Below are positions 33,871 to 42,396 of a DNA stretch of 64,000 nt, in pieces (position 1 is the stretch's first letter; each line of letters begins with the position of its first letter). Where the stretch lies: contig JBBIGQ010000009.1 of NCBI GenBank assembly GCA_037447455.1, positions 26,916-90,915 on the forward strand, given 5' to 3'. Below the pieces are notes generated by a model. That model was given only the letters and a program-made list of their open reading frames with translations. It was not told the origin of the DNA and made no database searches. The translations under genes were made by a program, and so were the position numbers. Origin of the DNA: BPGX01 sp037447455. Lineage in GTDB: Bacteria; Bacteroidota; Bacteroidia; B-17B0; Aurantibacillaceae.

Positions 33871-34536
33871 TTATTGTTGGTAAAAACAAGGGATATTTAG
33901 ATGTTGTTTGTATTGGCAGTATTGAATAATGGCATCGCGAATAAAGAAGTTGCCGGTATTGATTTTTCGGGCTGATTTCAAAAAAGCACAGTCATCACCA
34001 CCTTGATATAAATAATCGGAAGTAACAAGAATGTTGGTATTGGCGTTATTTTTAGGTTTTACTAATAGTTTCGTGTTAGAGTTTGACTTTTGCATTAGTT
34101 CCTGTAATTGCGATGAGTTGAGTTCAAGAATAACAATGGTGTTGTCAAAGGGCATAAGTTCGAAAATGTGTCGCTTGGTAATTTGACCTTGTGGCAAGTT
34201 AGCTCGTAAGCCGCCATAATTGATTAAAATATAATAATTTTGATGAATAAAGGTATCGGCATAAAATTGCATGCTTTCAAAGACGAGTTGTGCCAGATTG
34301 TTACAGTTTTTATTTTTTTCTAATGCAGTGATCGTTTGAGCAATGGGGATATTCAAATCGTTGTCTAATTGAACTTTGTAGGGTAAGATGGTTTTGTATA
34401 AAGTAGAATCGGTCGGCTGTTCTTTAATAATAATATGTTGCTTTTGAATATTTTCAGTAGAGGTACAGTATTGTTTGTGAGCGCATTGTAAAGAGACAAA
34501 AGAAATTAAAACAGAAACAAGTAAATGTTTTTTCAT
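33871..34536 (-). CDS. 5'-nucleotidase C-terminal domain lipoprotein
   Basis: A 221-residue protein from the ATG at 34536 (MKKHLLVSVLISFVSLQ then C), with a lipobox. It carries the substrate-binding C-terminal domain of UshA-like nucleotidases: ILINYGGLRANLPQGQIT, PFDNTIVILELNSSQLQEL, SDYLYQGGDDCAF. That domain normally closes over the catalytic domain and binds the base. Here it precedes the catalytic part as a separate gene, reversed in order relative to a fused enzyme. The two products presumably associate at a membrane. The gene is divergent from the DUF5686 gene over 52 bases. Confidence 0.88.
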   Translation of the reverse strand: MKKHLLVSVLISFVSLQCAHKQYCTSTENIQKQHIIIKEQPTDSTLYKTILPYKVQLDNDLNIPIAQTITALEKNKNCNNLAQLVFESMQFYADTFIHQNYYILINYGGLRANLPQGQITKRHIFELMPFDNTIVILELNSSQLQELMQKSNSNTKLLVKPKNNANTNILVTSDYLYQGGDDCAFLKSARKINTGNFFIRDAIIQYCQYKQHLNIPCFYQQ

Positions 34537-34573
34537 ACAACAAATTCGCATTAAATTTAACTAATACATTCTT

Positions 34574-34581
34574 TATATTTG
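34574..34581 (+). promoter_or_regulatory. -7 promoter element for DUF5686 operon
   Basis: TATATTTG followed by TGG, only 7 bases before the ATG at 34589, suggesting a leaderless or very short-leader transcript. Confidence 0.6.
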
Positions 34582-34588
34582 TGGGTCA

Positions 34589-37048
34589 ATGAAAATTTTT
34601 TTTACGAGTTTTGTTTTTTTGTTTTATTCTTTAATAGCCCAACAACAAGAATATATTTTGTCCGGGCGGATTACGGACAATACCAATCAACCTTTGCCTT
34701 TTGCGGCCGTAAATGTGCTTCATTCCAATAAAGGAACAACTGCGAATGATGAGGGAAAATTTGAACTAAAACTTTTACCGGGCGATTATCAGATCATTGT
34801 TCAATACTTAGGGTATAAGAAAAAAACATTATCTATTCATTTGATGCAAGATAAAAATATGACGATTGTATTAACACCGGAAGAAGTTACGTTGAATGAG
34901 GTACAAATTAGTGCTTCGGAAGATCCTGCCTACGCAGTGATTCGCCGTGCAATTAAAAAAAGAAATCAACATCATAAAGAATTGAATAGCCATTCGTATC
35001 AATGTGAAGTGTATATCAAAGGGGTTCAGAAACTCAACGATATTCCGGATAAAATAATGGGCATGGAGGTAAAAGTCAATGATAATGAAAAAGGTATTTT
35101 TTATTTATCGGAAACGAAGAGTCGCTACTTTTTTGTACCACCAGACAAAAAGAAAGAAATTATTAAAGCGAGTCGGGTGAGTGGGCAGAGCAAAGGATTT
35201 TCATTTAACCGATATATTCCGATGCAAAAAGATATTTATGAAAATAATTTAGATTTTTATTTCATTTCCAATCGTCCTTTTATTTCACCTATTAGTGATA
35301 ATGCTTTGTTTTTTTATAAATATAAAATGCAAGGCACGTTTTATGAGGATGGGAAGTTGATTAATAAAATAGAGGTGATTCCAAAATCTGCAACAGAGCC
35401 GTGTTTCAGGGGAACTATTTATATTGAAGAGAATACCTGGTGTGTGCATAGTTTTGATTTTTATATTACCAAAGAGGCCAAACTTAATTTTATTGATACC
35501 TTATGGTTAAAGCAATTACACACAAAAGTAAACGACTCGCTTTATTATCCTGTTTCGATTCAATATCTTTTTAATTTTAATGTTTTGGGTATCAAAGGAA
35601 GTGGTTATTTTATCGCTTCTGCTTCGGATTATGTTTTTAATGATACAGATACATTAGCGAGGAATTTTTTTAAGAATGAAATTGTTCGTTTTGAAAAAGA
35701 TGCTGTAAAAAATGATTCTGTTTTTTGGAATAACATTCGTCCGATTCCATTATCAAAAGAGGAAAAGCAGGATTATCTTAAAAAAGATAGTATAGAAAAA
35801 ATTACGACATCGCCGCGTTATTTGGATTCTGTGGATAGGTTTCGAAATAAGTTCAAAATGATGCATCTGGTTTCGGGGTATACGTATCACAACTCAAAAA
35901 AGCAATTGGCATTTCATGTAGATGGTTTAATGAGTGCAGGTGTCCAATATAATACGATAGAAGGTATTAATATAACGGTTCAAACGAGTTTGAAAAAAAA
36001 CGGTGTAAATGAAACTGAAAAATGGGAATGGAAAAATTATTTCAGATATGGTTTTGCTAATCAATTATTTGGATATAAAACTCATTTTACATTTCATGAT
36101 AATTTTTTTAATTTCAGAAGTTATGGTTTGGGAGGGCGATATTATGTAGAGCCCTATAATCATCAAAATAGTATTTCAGAATTTGTGAACTCGGCTTATA
36201 CTTTACTGGATTATCGTAATTACTTGAAGATGTACTTAAAAAAATCTATCGAAGCATATTATCGTCAGGAACTTTTTAACGGGTTTTATTTCAACACAAA
36301 CTTGATTTTTGAGGAGCGTATGCCACTCAGCAATACGTACTCTTTAAATATATTTCAAAAGAAAAATTATTTTACTTCCAATAATCCAATGTATCCCTAT
36401 AGTGATAGCATTCAATTTCCAAGACATCAGGGTTTTTTGTTCAATTTAAAGATTCGTTATCAAATAAAGCAAAGATATACAACTTATCCATATATGAAAT
36501 ATGTATGGAAGAATAAATATCCGGTTTTAGTTTTGGAATATAATAAGGCCATTCCTTTTAATAATACTATGATAAATTATGATTTACTGCAAATTCATGT
36601 CAATGATAAAATAGAATTAAATTATTTTGGTGATTGGAAGTGGGAGGTTATTGCCGGAAAATTTTTTAATACACAAACCATGTATTTCATGGATTTTAAA
36701 CATTTTCCTGCTAATCAAACAATTGTGCTTAATGACTGGAATTCATTCAGAGTTTTAAATTATTTTAATTTTAGCACAAAGGATTATTTTGTTCAATTGC
36801 ACACAGAATATAATCTGAGAGGACTGATTGTGGGACGATTGCCGTTGATAAAAAGATATAAAGTTGAAGAAATTATTACAGCACATTACTTGTATTCGGA
36901 TTTGCTCCAACATTATTATGAGTGGTCATTTGGATTGGACAAATTGTTTTATGTATTCAGATTGGAATATGCTTTGGCGTATTATCCATTTATGAAAAAA
37001 CCAGTGTCTCAATTTATGGTAGGTTTAAATTTTCTAAATAAAAGATAG
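34589..37048 (+). CDS. DUF5686 outer-membrane protein with carboxypeptidase-like N-terminal domain
   Basis: An 819-residue protein with a signal peptide (FFTSFVFLFYSLIAQQQ), an N-terminal carboxypeptidase-regulatory-like beta-sandwich (about 22-110, YILSGRITDNTNQPLPFAAV and ITDNTNQ/GTTANDEGKFEL) and a long DUF5686 region. The second half is rich in aromatic, alternating beta strands ending in FMVGLNFLNKR, like an outer-membrane barrel. Proteins of this kind are frequent in Bacteroidota and unstudied; the first domain resembles that of SusC-type transporters. The TAG stop overlaps the GTG start of the next gene by one base. Confidence 0.85.
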   Translation: MKIFFTSFVFLFYSLIAQQQEYILSGRITDNTNQPLPFAAVNVLHSNKGTTANDEGKFELKLLPGDYQIIVQYLGYKKKTLSIHLMQDKNMTIVLTPEEVTLNEVQISASEDPAYAVIRRAIKKRNQHHKELNSHSYQCEVYIKGVQKLNDIPDKIMGMEVKVNDNEKGIFYLSETKSRYFFVPPDKKKEIIKASRVSGQSKGFSFNRYIPMQKDIYENNLDFYFISNRPFISPISDNALFFYKYKMQGTFYEDGKLINKIEVIPKSATEPCFRGTIYIEENTWCVHSFDFYITKEAKLNFIDTLWLKQLHTKVNDSLYYPVSIQYLFNFNVLGIKGSGYFIASASDYVFNDTDTLARNFFKNEIVRFEKDAVKNDSVFWNNIRPIPLSKEEKQDYLKKDSIEKITTSPRYLDSVDRFRNKFKMMHLVSGYTYHNSKKQLAFHVDGLMSAGVQYNTIEGINITVQTSLKKNGVNETEKWEWKNYFRYGFANQLFGYKTHFTFHDNFFNFRSYGLGGRYYVEPYNHQNSISEFVNSAYTLLDYRNYLKMYLKKSIEAYYRQELFNGFYFNTNLIFEERMPLSNTYSLNIFQKKNYFTSNNPMYPYSDSIQFPRHQGFLFNLKIRYQIKQRYTTYPYMKYVWKNKYPVLVLEYNKAIPFNNTMINYDLLQIHVNDKIELNYFGDWKWEVIAGKFFNTQTMYFMDFKHFPANQTIVLNDWNSFRVLNYFNFSTKDYFVQLHTEYNLRGLIVGRLPLIKRYKVEEIITAHYLYSDLLQHYYEWSFGLDKLFYVFRLEYALAYYPFMKKPVSQFMVGLNFLNKR

Positions 37049-38502
37049 TGCTAAGATTTATTAAATATCCTTTGGTTTATATATTTTTAGTTTTTGCTGT
37101 TGTATACAGTTTAATCTCTATCGTCAATCATTATTGTTTCAGAACATACGCGTTGGATTTGGGAGTATATACAAATGCACTTTATGATTATCTGCATTTT
37201 CATTGGAATGATAGCACAGTATTTAAGGAAGTTCCGGAAAATTTATTAGCCGATCATTTTGATTTGTATTTAATTTTATTTTCTCCATTGTCTGTATTTT
37301 TTGAAACCTATACATTACTTATTATTCAGATTGCCTTTGTGCTCATTGGTGCCTATGGCGTTTTTCAATATTTTGAATTTAGGACTAATGGGCTGCACTC
37401 TAACATTTCATATTTACTTACTGTTGCTTTCTTGTTCTTCTTTGGTATCTATTCAGCGCTTTCATACGATTATCATAGTAATGTGGTAGCCAGCATGCTT
37501 GTGCCTTATCTTTTTTTAAATATTCGTAAAGAAAAATGGATGTATGCGTTTGTGTGCTTAGTAGTAATTTGTGTTGGAAAAGAAAATATGGCATTGTGGA
37601 TGTGCTTTGTACTTATGGGTTTGCTGTGGGAATATAGGTCTAATAAAGATGCTTCAAAGAAATTAATTTTGCTGTTTTTATTCTCTCTGCTCTATTTTAT
37701 TTTGATTACAAAATGGGTTATGCCTTCTTTTTCTAATAGTGGAAAGTTTTTGCAGTTTAATTACTCTGTATTAGGAAAAAATTTTTCAGATGCCTTATTG
37801 AAACTCATAACACAACCATTTGATGTATTAAAATTATTTTTCATAAATCATACCAATGATGTAAGAGGTAATTATGTAAAGTTAGAATCACATATTTTTA
37901 TTTTTATAAGTGGTTTATGGGTACTGCTATTCAAACCGAATTACATTTTTATGTTGCTGCCACTTTATGCTCAGAAAATGCTTCACGACGATTATCAGAA
38001 GTGGAGTATTGATGCCCACTATTCTGTTGAGTTTGCACCTTTGCTCATTATTGGTGCAGGAGAATTTATCCTTTCCATGAAAAAAAATATAATGAGAACA
38101 TACACCTCTATTGCTTTGGTATTGCTTAATTTGCTATGCACCATACGCCTGATGGATAAAACGATTATGTTTACCAACAAATCAAGATATAGGATTTATC
38201 AGAGTTCGCATTATCAAAGGATTTTTAATATAAAAAATGTTTATGATGCAATGCTTGTTATTCCTGAGGAACGCGTAGTGAGTGCCCAAACATCTATTTT
38301 ACCACATCTGGCTCTACGCGACAAAATATATACTTTTCCGATAATTAAAGATGCTGAATACATTATATTGAATTTGAAAGACGATACTTATCCACTGGAC
38401 ACCACTACATTCAAAATTATTTCACAAAAAATTATTAACGATTCTCAATGGGAAAAAATTTTTAATAAAGAACAAGTGTATGTTTTAAGAAAGAAACAAT
38501 AG
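37048..38502 (+). CDS. DUF2079 polytopic membrane protein
   Basis: A 484-residue inner-membrane protein with roughly ten hydrophobic segments and the DUF2079 pattern, including FRTYALDLGVYTNALYDYLH, LADHFDLYLILFSPLSVFF, FGIYSALSYDYHSNVVASML and SIDAHYSVEFAPLLIIGAGE. DUF2079 proteins look like GT-C-type glycosyltransferases, but no activity is established. The start is GTG at 37048, overlapping the stop of the DUF5686 gene (TAGTG), so the two are translationally coupled. Confidence 0.85.
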   Translation: MLRFIKYPLVYIFLVFAVVYSLISIVNHYCFRTYALDLGVYTNALYDYLHFHWNDSTVFKEVPENLLADHFDLYLILFSPLSVFFETYTLLIIQIAFVLIGAYGVFQYFEFRTNGLHSNISYLLTVAFLFFFGIYSALSYDYHSNVVASMLVPYLFLNIRKEKWMYAFVCLVVICVGKENMALWMCFVLMGLLWEYRSNKDASKKLILLFLFSLLYFILITKWVMPSFSNSGKFLQFNYSVLGKNFSDALLKLITQPFDVLKLFFINHTNDVRGNYVKLESHIFIFISGLWVLLFKPNYIFMLLPLYAQKMLHDDYQKWSIDAHYSVEFAPLLIIGAGEFILSMKKNIMRTYTSIALVLLNLLCTIRLMDKTIMFTNKSRYRIYQSSHYQRIFNIKNVYDAMLVIPEERVVSAQTSILPHLALRDKIYTFPIIKDAEYIILNLKDDTYPLDTTTFKIISQKIINDSQWEKIFNKEQVYVLRKKQ

Positions 38503-38527
38503 TATAATAAAAGCATAGTAACGAGGA

Positions 38528-38535
38528 TATTTTTG
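38528..38535 (+). promoter_or_regulatory. Possible -7 element for acyltransferase gene
   Basis: TATTTTTG followed by ATG, 30 bases before the ATG at 38566. It fits TAnnTTTG; no clear -33. Confidence 0.4.
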
Positions 38536-38565
38536 ATGTATATTCGCCTTTTTGAACATTAATTT

Positions 38566-39903
38566 ATGATCTGGCATTTATTAAAATACCTGCTTTCATT
38601 TTCAATACCAGCGTTTTATAGAAAAATACAGATTAAAAATGTACAGTATTTAAAGAATAATAAGCCCGCCATTATTATTTCCAACCATCCGAATGCTTTT
38701 ATGGATCCCATTGCATTTAGTTATATGGTGTATCCGCCGCGGGTGCGCTACATGGCAAGAGGAGATGCCTTTAGACCCGGTTTAATCAGTAAGTTACTAC
38801 AAAGCATTGGCATTGTACCAATATACAGAATGCAGGATGCAGGAGCAGAAGGTGTAAAAAAAAACACAGAGAGTTACAGAGTTGTATATAATTTACTAAA
38901 GCACAATAAAAAGGTTATGATCTTTGCTGAAGGGATTTGTGTACAAGAAAAACGTTTACGACCAATTAAAAAAGGCGTGCCACGATTGATTTACAATGCA
39001 CAATTAGAATTGCCTGAAAAAGATATTTATGTAATACCCGTGTGTTTAAATTATTCCCATCCATCCGAAATGGGCTCCACACTTTTTATCAATATAGGTG
39101 AACCCTTTTTAGTTCAAGATACAATAAATGAGTATACTCAAAATCCTAATGCAATAATGTTAAAATGCATGAAAGAATGGTATAATCAAATGTTGAAACT
39201 AATTGTACATATTGAAAATCCGGAAAATGATAGTATTTTTGAAAAGACAAGTGCTGTCTTAAAAGAAGTATTATGTATGGAAAAAAATTGGCCAGCAAAT
39301 GATATGGAAAATATTTTCAGAATTGAAAAAGAAATAGCGGATTGCATTAATAGTGTTTCAAAGACATATCCAGAGGTATTGAAATTATTTTCAAAAAAAA
39401 TAGAACAAATGTATGAATGGACGGAACAGTATTCGGTACATATTCCATCTTTATATCAATATCCACAACATAGCTTAACTTTATTTTTACTAGTCATTTT
39501 TCACTCGCTTATTTACATCATTTATACCATTTTGAAATCTACTGTACAGATATTTTTTGCCTTACCTTATTTAGCGTCACATTATTTGGCTAAAAAAATG
39601 TCTTCATCAAAAGAATTTTATGCTTCCTTTTTTCTGGCTTTTTCAACATTTATTTTCTTGTTTTACTTTGTATTGTACTACTATCTAATGAGCGCTTATT
39701 GGCATCCTTTCATAATTTTAATGCAAATTGTTTTTTCACTGGCTTTTATTCCGTTGTTGCATTATTATCCTATTTATAGCAAAAAAGTATTTACTTTGTT
39801 AAAAATTTTAAAGAATAAAACTTTTGCTTTAAATTTGAGTAAAAATTTTCAGGAAATCATTCGAGATTATGAATACCTTAAAAAACTCTCTTCTGAAAAT
39901 TAG
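38566..39903 (+). CDS. PlsC-type acyltransferase with C-terminal membrane domain
   Basis: A 445-residue protein. Residues about 30-220 form a glycerophospholipid acyltransferase domain: IISNHPNAFMDPIAF holds the HX5D variant of the catalytic HX4D box, GIVPIYRM follows, and FAEGICVQEKRLRPIKKGVP is the substrate-binding motif. Residues about 300-410 hold four hydrophobic segments, unusual for PlsC itself. It likely acylates a lysophospholipid or another lipid at the membrane. It overlaps the next gene by 35 bases. Confidence 0.85.
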   Translation: MIWHLLKYLLSFSIPAFYRKIQIKNVQYLKNNKPAIIISNHPNAFMDPIAFSYMVYPPRVRYMARGDAFRPGLISKLLQSIGIVPIYRMQDAGAEGVKKNTESYRVVYNLLKHNKKVMIFAEGICVQEKRLRPIKKGVPRLIYNAQLELPEKDIYVIPVCLNYSHPSEMGSTLFINIGEPFLVQDTINEYTQNPNAIMLKCMKEWYNQMLKLIVHIENPENDSIFEKTSAVLKEVLCMEKNWPANDMENIFRIEKEIADCINSVSKTYPEVLKLFSKKIEQMYEWTEQYSVHIPSLYQYPQHSLTLFLLVIFHSLIYIIYTILKSTVQIFFALPYLASHYLAKKMSSSKEFYASFFLAFSTFIFLFYFVLYYYLMSAYWHPFIILMQIVFSLAFIPLLHYYPIYSKKVFTLLKILKNKTFALNLSKNFQEIIRDYEYLKKLSSEN

Positions 39904-40747
39904 AATTTTGGTATTACTGTTGATGATTATATATACTGTTCTCTCGTTTACGCTGGAGCCATATCATCTTATTCCCTTCATTCAGCAGTCCGAATCCGCT
40001 GTTCAAAACGACGGAGGAAATGTTCGTACAATTTTACCTGCAAAAACAAATTTTGCATTCAAAGCAGGTGAAGTATTAGCGTATCGTGTACATTATGGGT
40101 TTGTAAATGCAGGTGTGGCAATTATTGAAGTGAAGCCCAAAATAGAAGAATTTGGAGGAAGAAAAGTGTACCATGTTGTGGGCAATGGTTATTCAAAAGG
40201 CGCGTTTGACTTTTTTTTCAAGGTAAGAGACCGCTATGAAAGTTATATTGATAAAGAGTCCTTATTGCCGTGGCTTTTTGTGCGCAGAGTGGATGAAGGT
40301 GGATTTAAGTTTTCACAAAATTATTTTTTTAATCATTACAAAAAGGTAGTGAAAACAGAAGACAATCAAGTATATTCCATTCCCGACGAAGTACACGATA
40401 TGATTTCAGCGTTTTATGCAGCACGGAATATTGATTTTTCAAATGCCAAGCCGGGCGATGTGTACACTGTGGTGAGTTTTGTGGATAAAGAACTATGGCC
40501 ATTGAAAATGAAATATTTAGGCAAAGATGTTATTGACACAGATATTGGAAAATTTAAGTGCTTAAAGTTTGGGCCGATTGTGCAAAAAGGAAGAATTTTT
40601 AAGAAAGAAGAAGATTTATTAGTATGGATTACAGATGATAAAAATCATATTCCATTAAGAGCACAGGCAAAGATATTAGTAGGTAGCATAAAAATGGATA
40701 TTACGAGCATTAAAAATGCTGCTAATCCTTTGTCAAAGGTAGAGTAG
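39869..40747 (+). CDS. DUF3108 protein
   Basis: A 292-residue protein with an N-terminal membrane or signal segment (IRILVLLLMIIYTVLSFTLE) and the DUF3108 domain (about 60-285): KAGEVLAYRVHYGFVNAGVA, KVYHVVGNGYSKGAFDFFFK, RDRYESYIDKESLLPWLFVR, and NHIPLRAQAKILVGSIKMDI at the end. DUF3108 proteins are periplasmic beta-rich proteins of unproved function, thought to handle lipidic ligands. It overlaps the acyltransferase gene by 35 bases, so the two probably work on the same envelope lipid. Confidence 0.85.
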   Translation: MNTLKNSLLKIRILVLLLMIIYTVLSFTLEPYHLIPFIQQSESAVQNDGGNVRTILPAKTNFAFKAGEVLAYRVHYGFVNAGVAIIEVKPKIEEFGGRKVYHVVGNGYSKGAFDFFFKVRDRYESYIDKESLLPWLFVRRVDEGGFKFSQNYFFNHYKKVVKTEDNQVYSIPDEVHDMISAFYAARNIDFSNAKPGDVYTVVSFVDKELWPLKMKYLGKDVIDTDIGKFKCLKFGPIVQKGRIFKKEEDLLVWITDDKNHIPLRAQAKILVGSIKMDITSIKNAANPLSKVE

Positions 40748-40790
40748 GGCAGAGTGTTGTTGCACCGAATGTAATCTCACTTCCACAGCA

Positions 40791-40819
40791 TTGCTGCAAA
40801 TTATTTTTCACTATATTTG
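40791..40819 (+). promoter_or_regulatory. Promoter of lpd
   Basis: TTG (40791-40793), 18 bases, then TATATTTG (40812-40819) followed by CCCC. The TTG could be mistaken for a start codon, since the lpd frame is open from there; the promoter reading is better because it puts the start of transcription after it. Confidence 0.65.
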
Positions 40820-40835
40820 CCCCAAAAATATGCTT

Positions 40836-42224
40836 ATGAATTATGATGTCATTGTAATAGGTAGTGGACCGGGTGGTTACGTAACAGCTATTCGCGCCTC
40901 TCAATTGGGATTTAAAACAGCCATCATTGAAAAAGAAGCCCTGGGTGGTGTGTGTTTGAACTGGGGATGTATTCCTACAAAAGCATTATTAAAAAGTGCT
41001 CAGGTTTTTGAATATCTCAAACACGCCAAAGAATATGGAATAAACGCCGAAAGTGTAAAAGCAGATTTCCCTGCTGTCATCAAAAGAAGTCGCGATGTAG
41101 CTGATAGCATGAGCAAAGGTGTCCAGTTTTTGATGAAGAAAAATAAAATTGATGTTGTATATGGAACAGCCAAAGTAAAACCGGGTAAAAAAGTAGACGT
41201 TCAATTAAAAGAAGGCGGTTTACAAACATTAGCAGCACAGCACATTATCATTGCAGTAGGAGCACGTTCCAGACAATTACCCAACTTGCCACAAGACGGA
41301 AAATACATTATTGGTTACAGAGAAGCATTAACATTGAAAGAACAACCTAAATCAATGATTGTAGTGGGTTCCGGAGCAATAGGTAGTGAGTTTGCCTATT
41401 TTTATGCAACGATGGGCACACAAGTAACATTGGTAGAATTTATGCCTGCTATTGTTCCTTTAGAAGATGAGGAAATTTCCAAACAGTTAGAAAAATCGTT
41501 TAAAAAAATCGGAATTGAAGTGATGACCAATTCATCTGTTGAAAAAGTGGAGATTAAAAACAATAAATGTATTGCTACTATTAAAACAGCCAGTGGTAAC
41601 ATTACTAAAGAAGCCGATATCGTATTGTCGGCTGTTGGCATTCAGGCCAATTTAGAAGGCATTGGACTAGAAGAAGTAGGTATTAAAACAGACAAAGGAA
41701 AAATAGTTGTAGATGAATATTACAGAACGAATGTGCCGGGTTATTATGCAATAGGAGATTGTGTAGACGGTCAAGCACTGGCGCATGTAGCAAGTGCGGA
41801 AGGAATTACCTGTGTAGAAAAAATTAAAGGATTACACGTAGAACCTATAAATTACAACAACATTCCGGCATGTACTTATACCTCGCCAGAAGTGGCCTCT
41901 GTTGGCTATACAGAAAAAAAAGCCAAAGAACTCGGCTATGAAATTAAAGTTGGAAAGTTTCCGTTTACAGCATCTGGAAAAGCCAAAGCATCGGGAGCGC
42001 CAGATGGTTTTGTCAAACTTATATTTGATGCTAAATACGGAGAATTATTAGGAGCACATTTGATAGGGTATAATGTAACAGAAATGATCGCAGAATTAGT
42101 GGCCGCCAGAAAATTAGAAACTACCGGACACGAGTTAATCAAAACGGTACATCCGCACCCCACTATCAGCGAAGCCATCATGGAAGCGGCCGCTGCGGCT
42201 TATGGAGAAGTAATACATTTGTAA
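40836..42224 (+). CDS. lpd: Dihydrolipoyl dehydrogenase
   Basis: A 462-residue flavoprotein, the E3 of 2-oxoacid dehydrogenases and the glycine cleavage system. The FAD motif is VIGSGPGGYVTAI, the redox pair is GGVCLNWGCIPTKALL (Cys 40 and 45), a second Rossmann motif is VVGSGAIGSEFAYFY, the FAD-contact TNVPGYYAIGDCVDG comes near 305, and the C-terminal HPHPTISEAI gives the His-Glu dyad. The ATG at 40836 is chosen; 40830 is the next in-frame ATG. An open frame to a TTG at 40791 overlaps the promoter. Confidence 0.97.
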   Translation: MNYDVIVIGSGPGGYVTAIRASQLGFKTAIIEKEALGGVCLNWGCIPTKALLKSAQVFEYLKHAKEYGINAESVKADFPAVIKRSRDVADSMSKGVQFLMKKNKIDVVYGTAKVKPGKKVDVQLKEGGLQTLAAQHIIIAVGARSRQLPNLPQDGKYIIGYREALTLKEQPKSMIVVGSGAIGSEFAYFYATMGTQVTLVEFMPAIVPLEDEEISKQLEKSFKKIGIEVMTNSSVEKVEIKNNKCIATIKTASGNITKEADIVLSAVGIQANLEGIGLEEVGIKTDKGKIVVDEYYRTNVPGYYAIGDCVDGQALAHVASAEGITCVEKIKGLHVEPINYNNIPACTYTSPEVASVGYTEKKAKELGYEIKVGKFPFTASGKAKASGAPDGFVKLIFDAKYGELLGAHLIGYNVTEMIAELVAARKLETTGHELIKTVHPHPTISEAIMEAAAAAYGEVIHL

Positions 42225-42378
42225 TATTTCTTATATTCTACTTTTTTATTGGATTGAGGTATATAAGTTAATTTTGATGGAGTTTGCACCGATAGAAAAA
42301 GTGTTTATTGTGTTATCATGTGAATAGAGTAAGTGGCATTGAGTCAATAATTCTACAGATTCATTATAGTACTCTGCC

Positions 42379-42386
42379 TATATTTG
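42379..42386 (+). promoter_or_regulatory. -7 promoter element for folC
   Basis: TATATTTG followed by TGA, 10 bases before the folC ATG at 42397. The gap 42225-42378 holds no gene that I can support. Confidence 0.55.
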
Positions 42387-42396
42387 TGATAAAAAA

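Noticed and set aside
40791..40835. TTG start for lpd at 40791
   Set aside because: The TTG is better read as a -33 promoter element with TATATTTG 18 bases further on; the added residues do not match lipoamide dehydrogenases.
42225..42396. A 16-codon frame (starting MEFAPIEKVF) with a TAATTTTG box upstream of folC
   Set aside because: Too short, no signal or conserved pattern, and such boxes occur by chance in AT-rich gaps.
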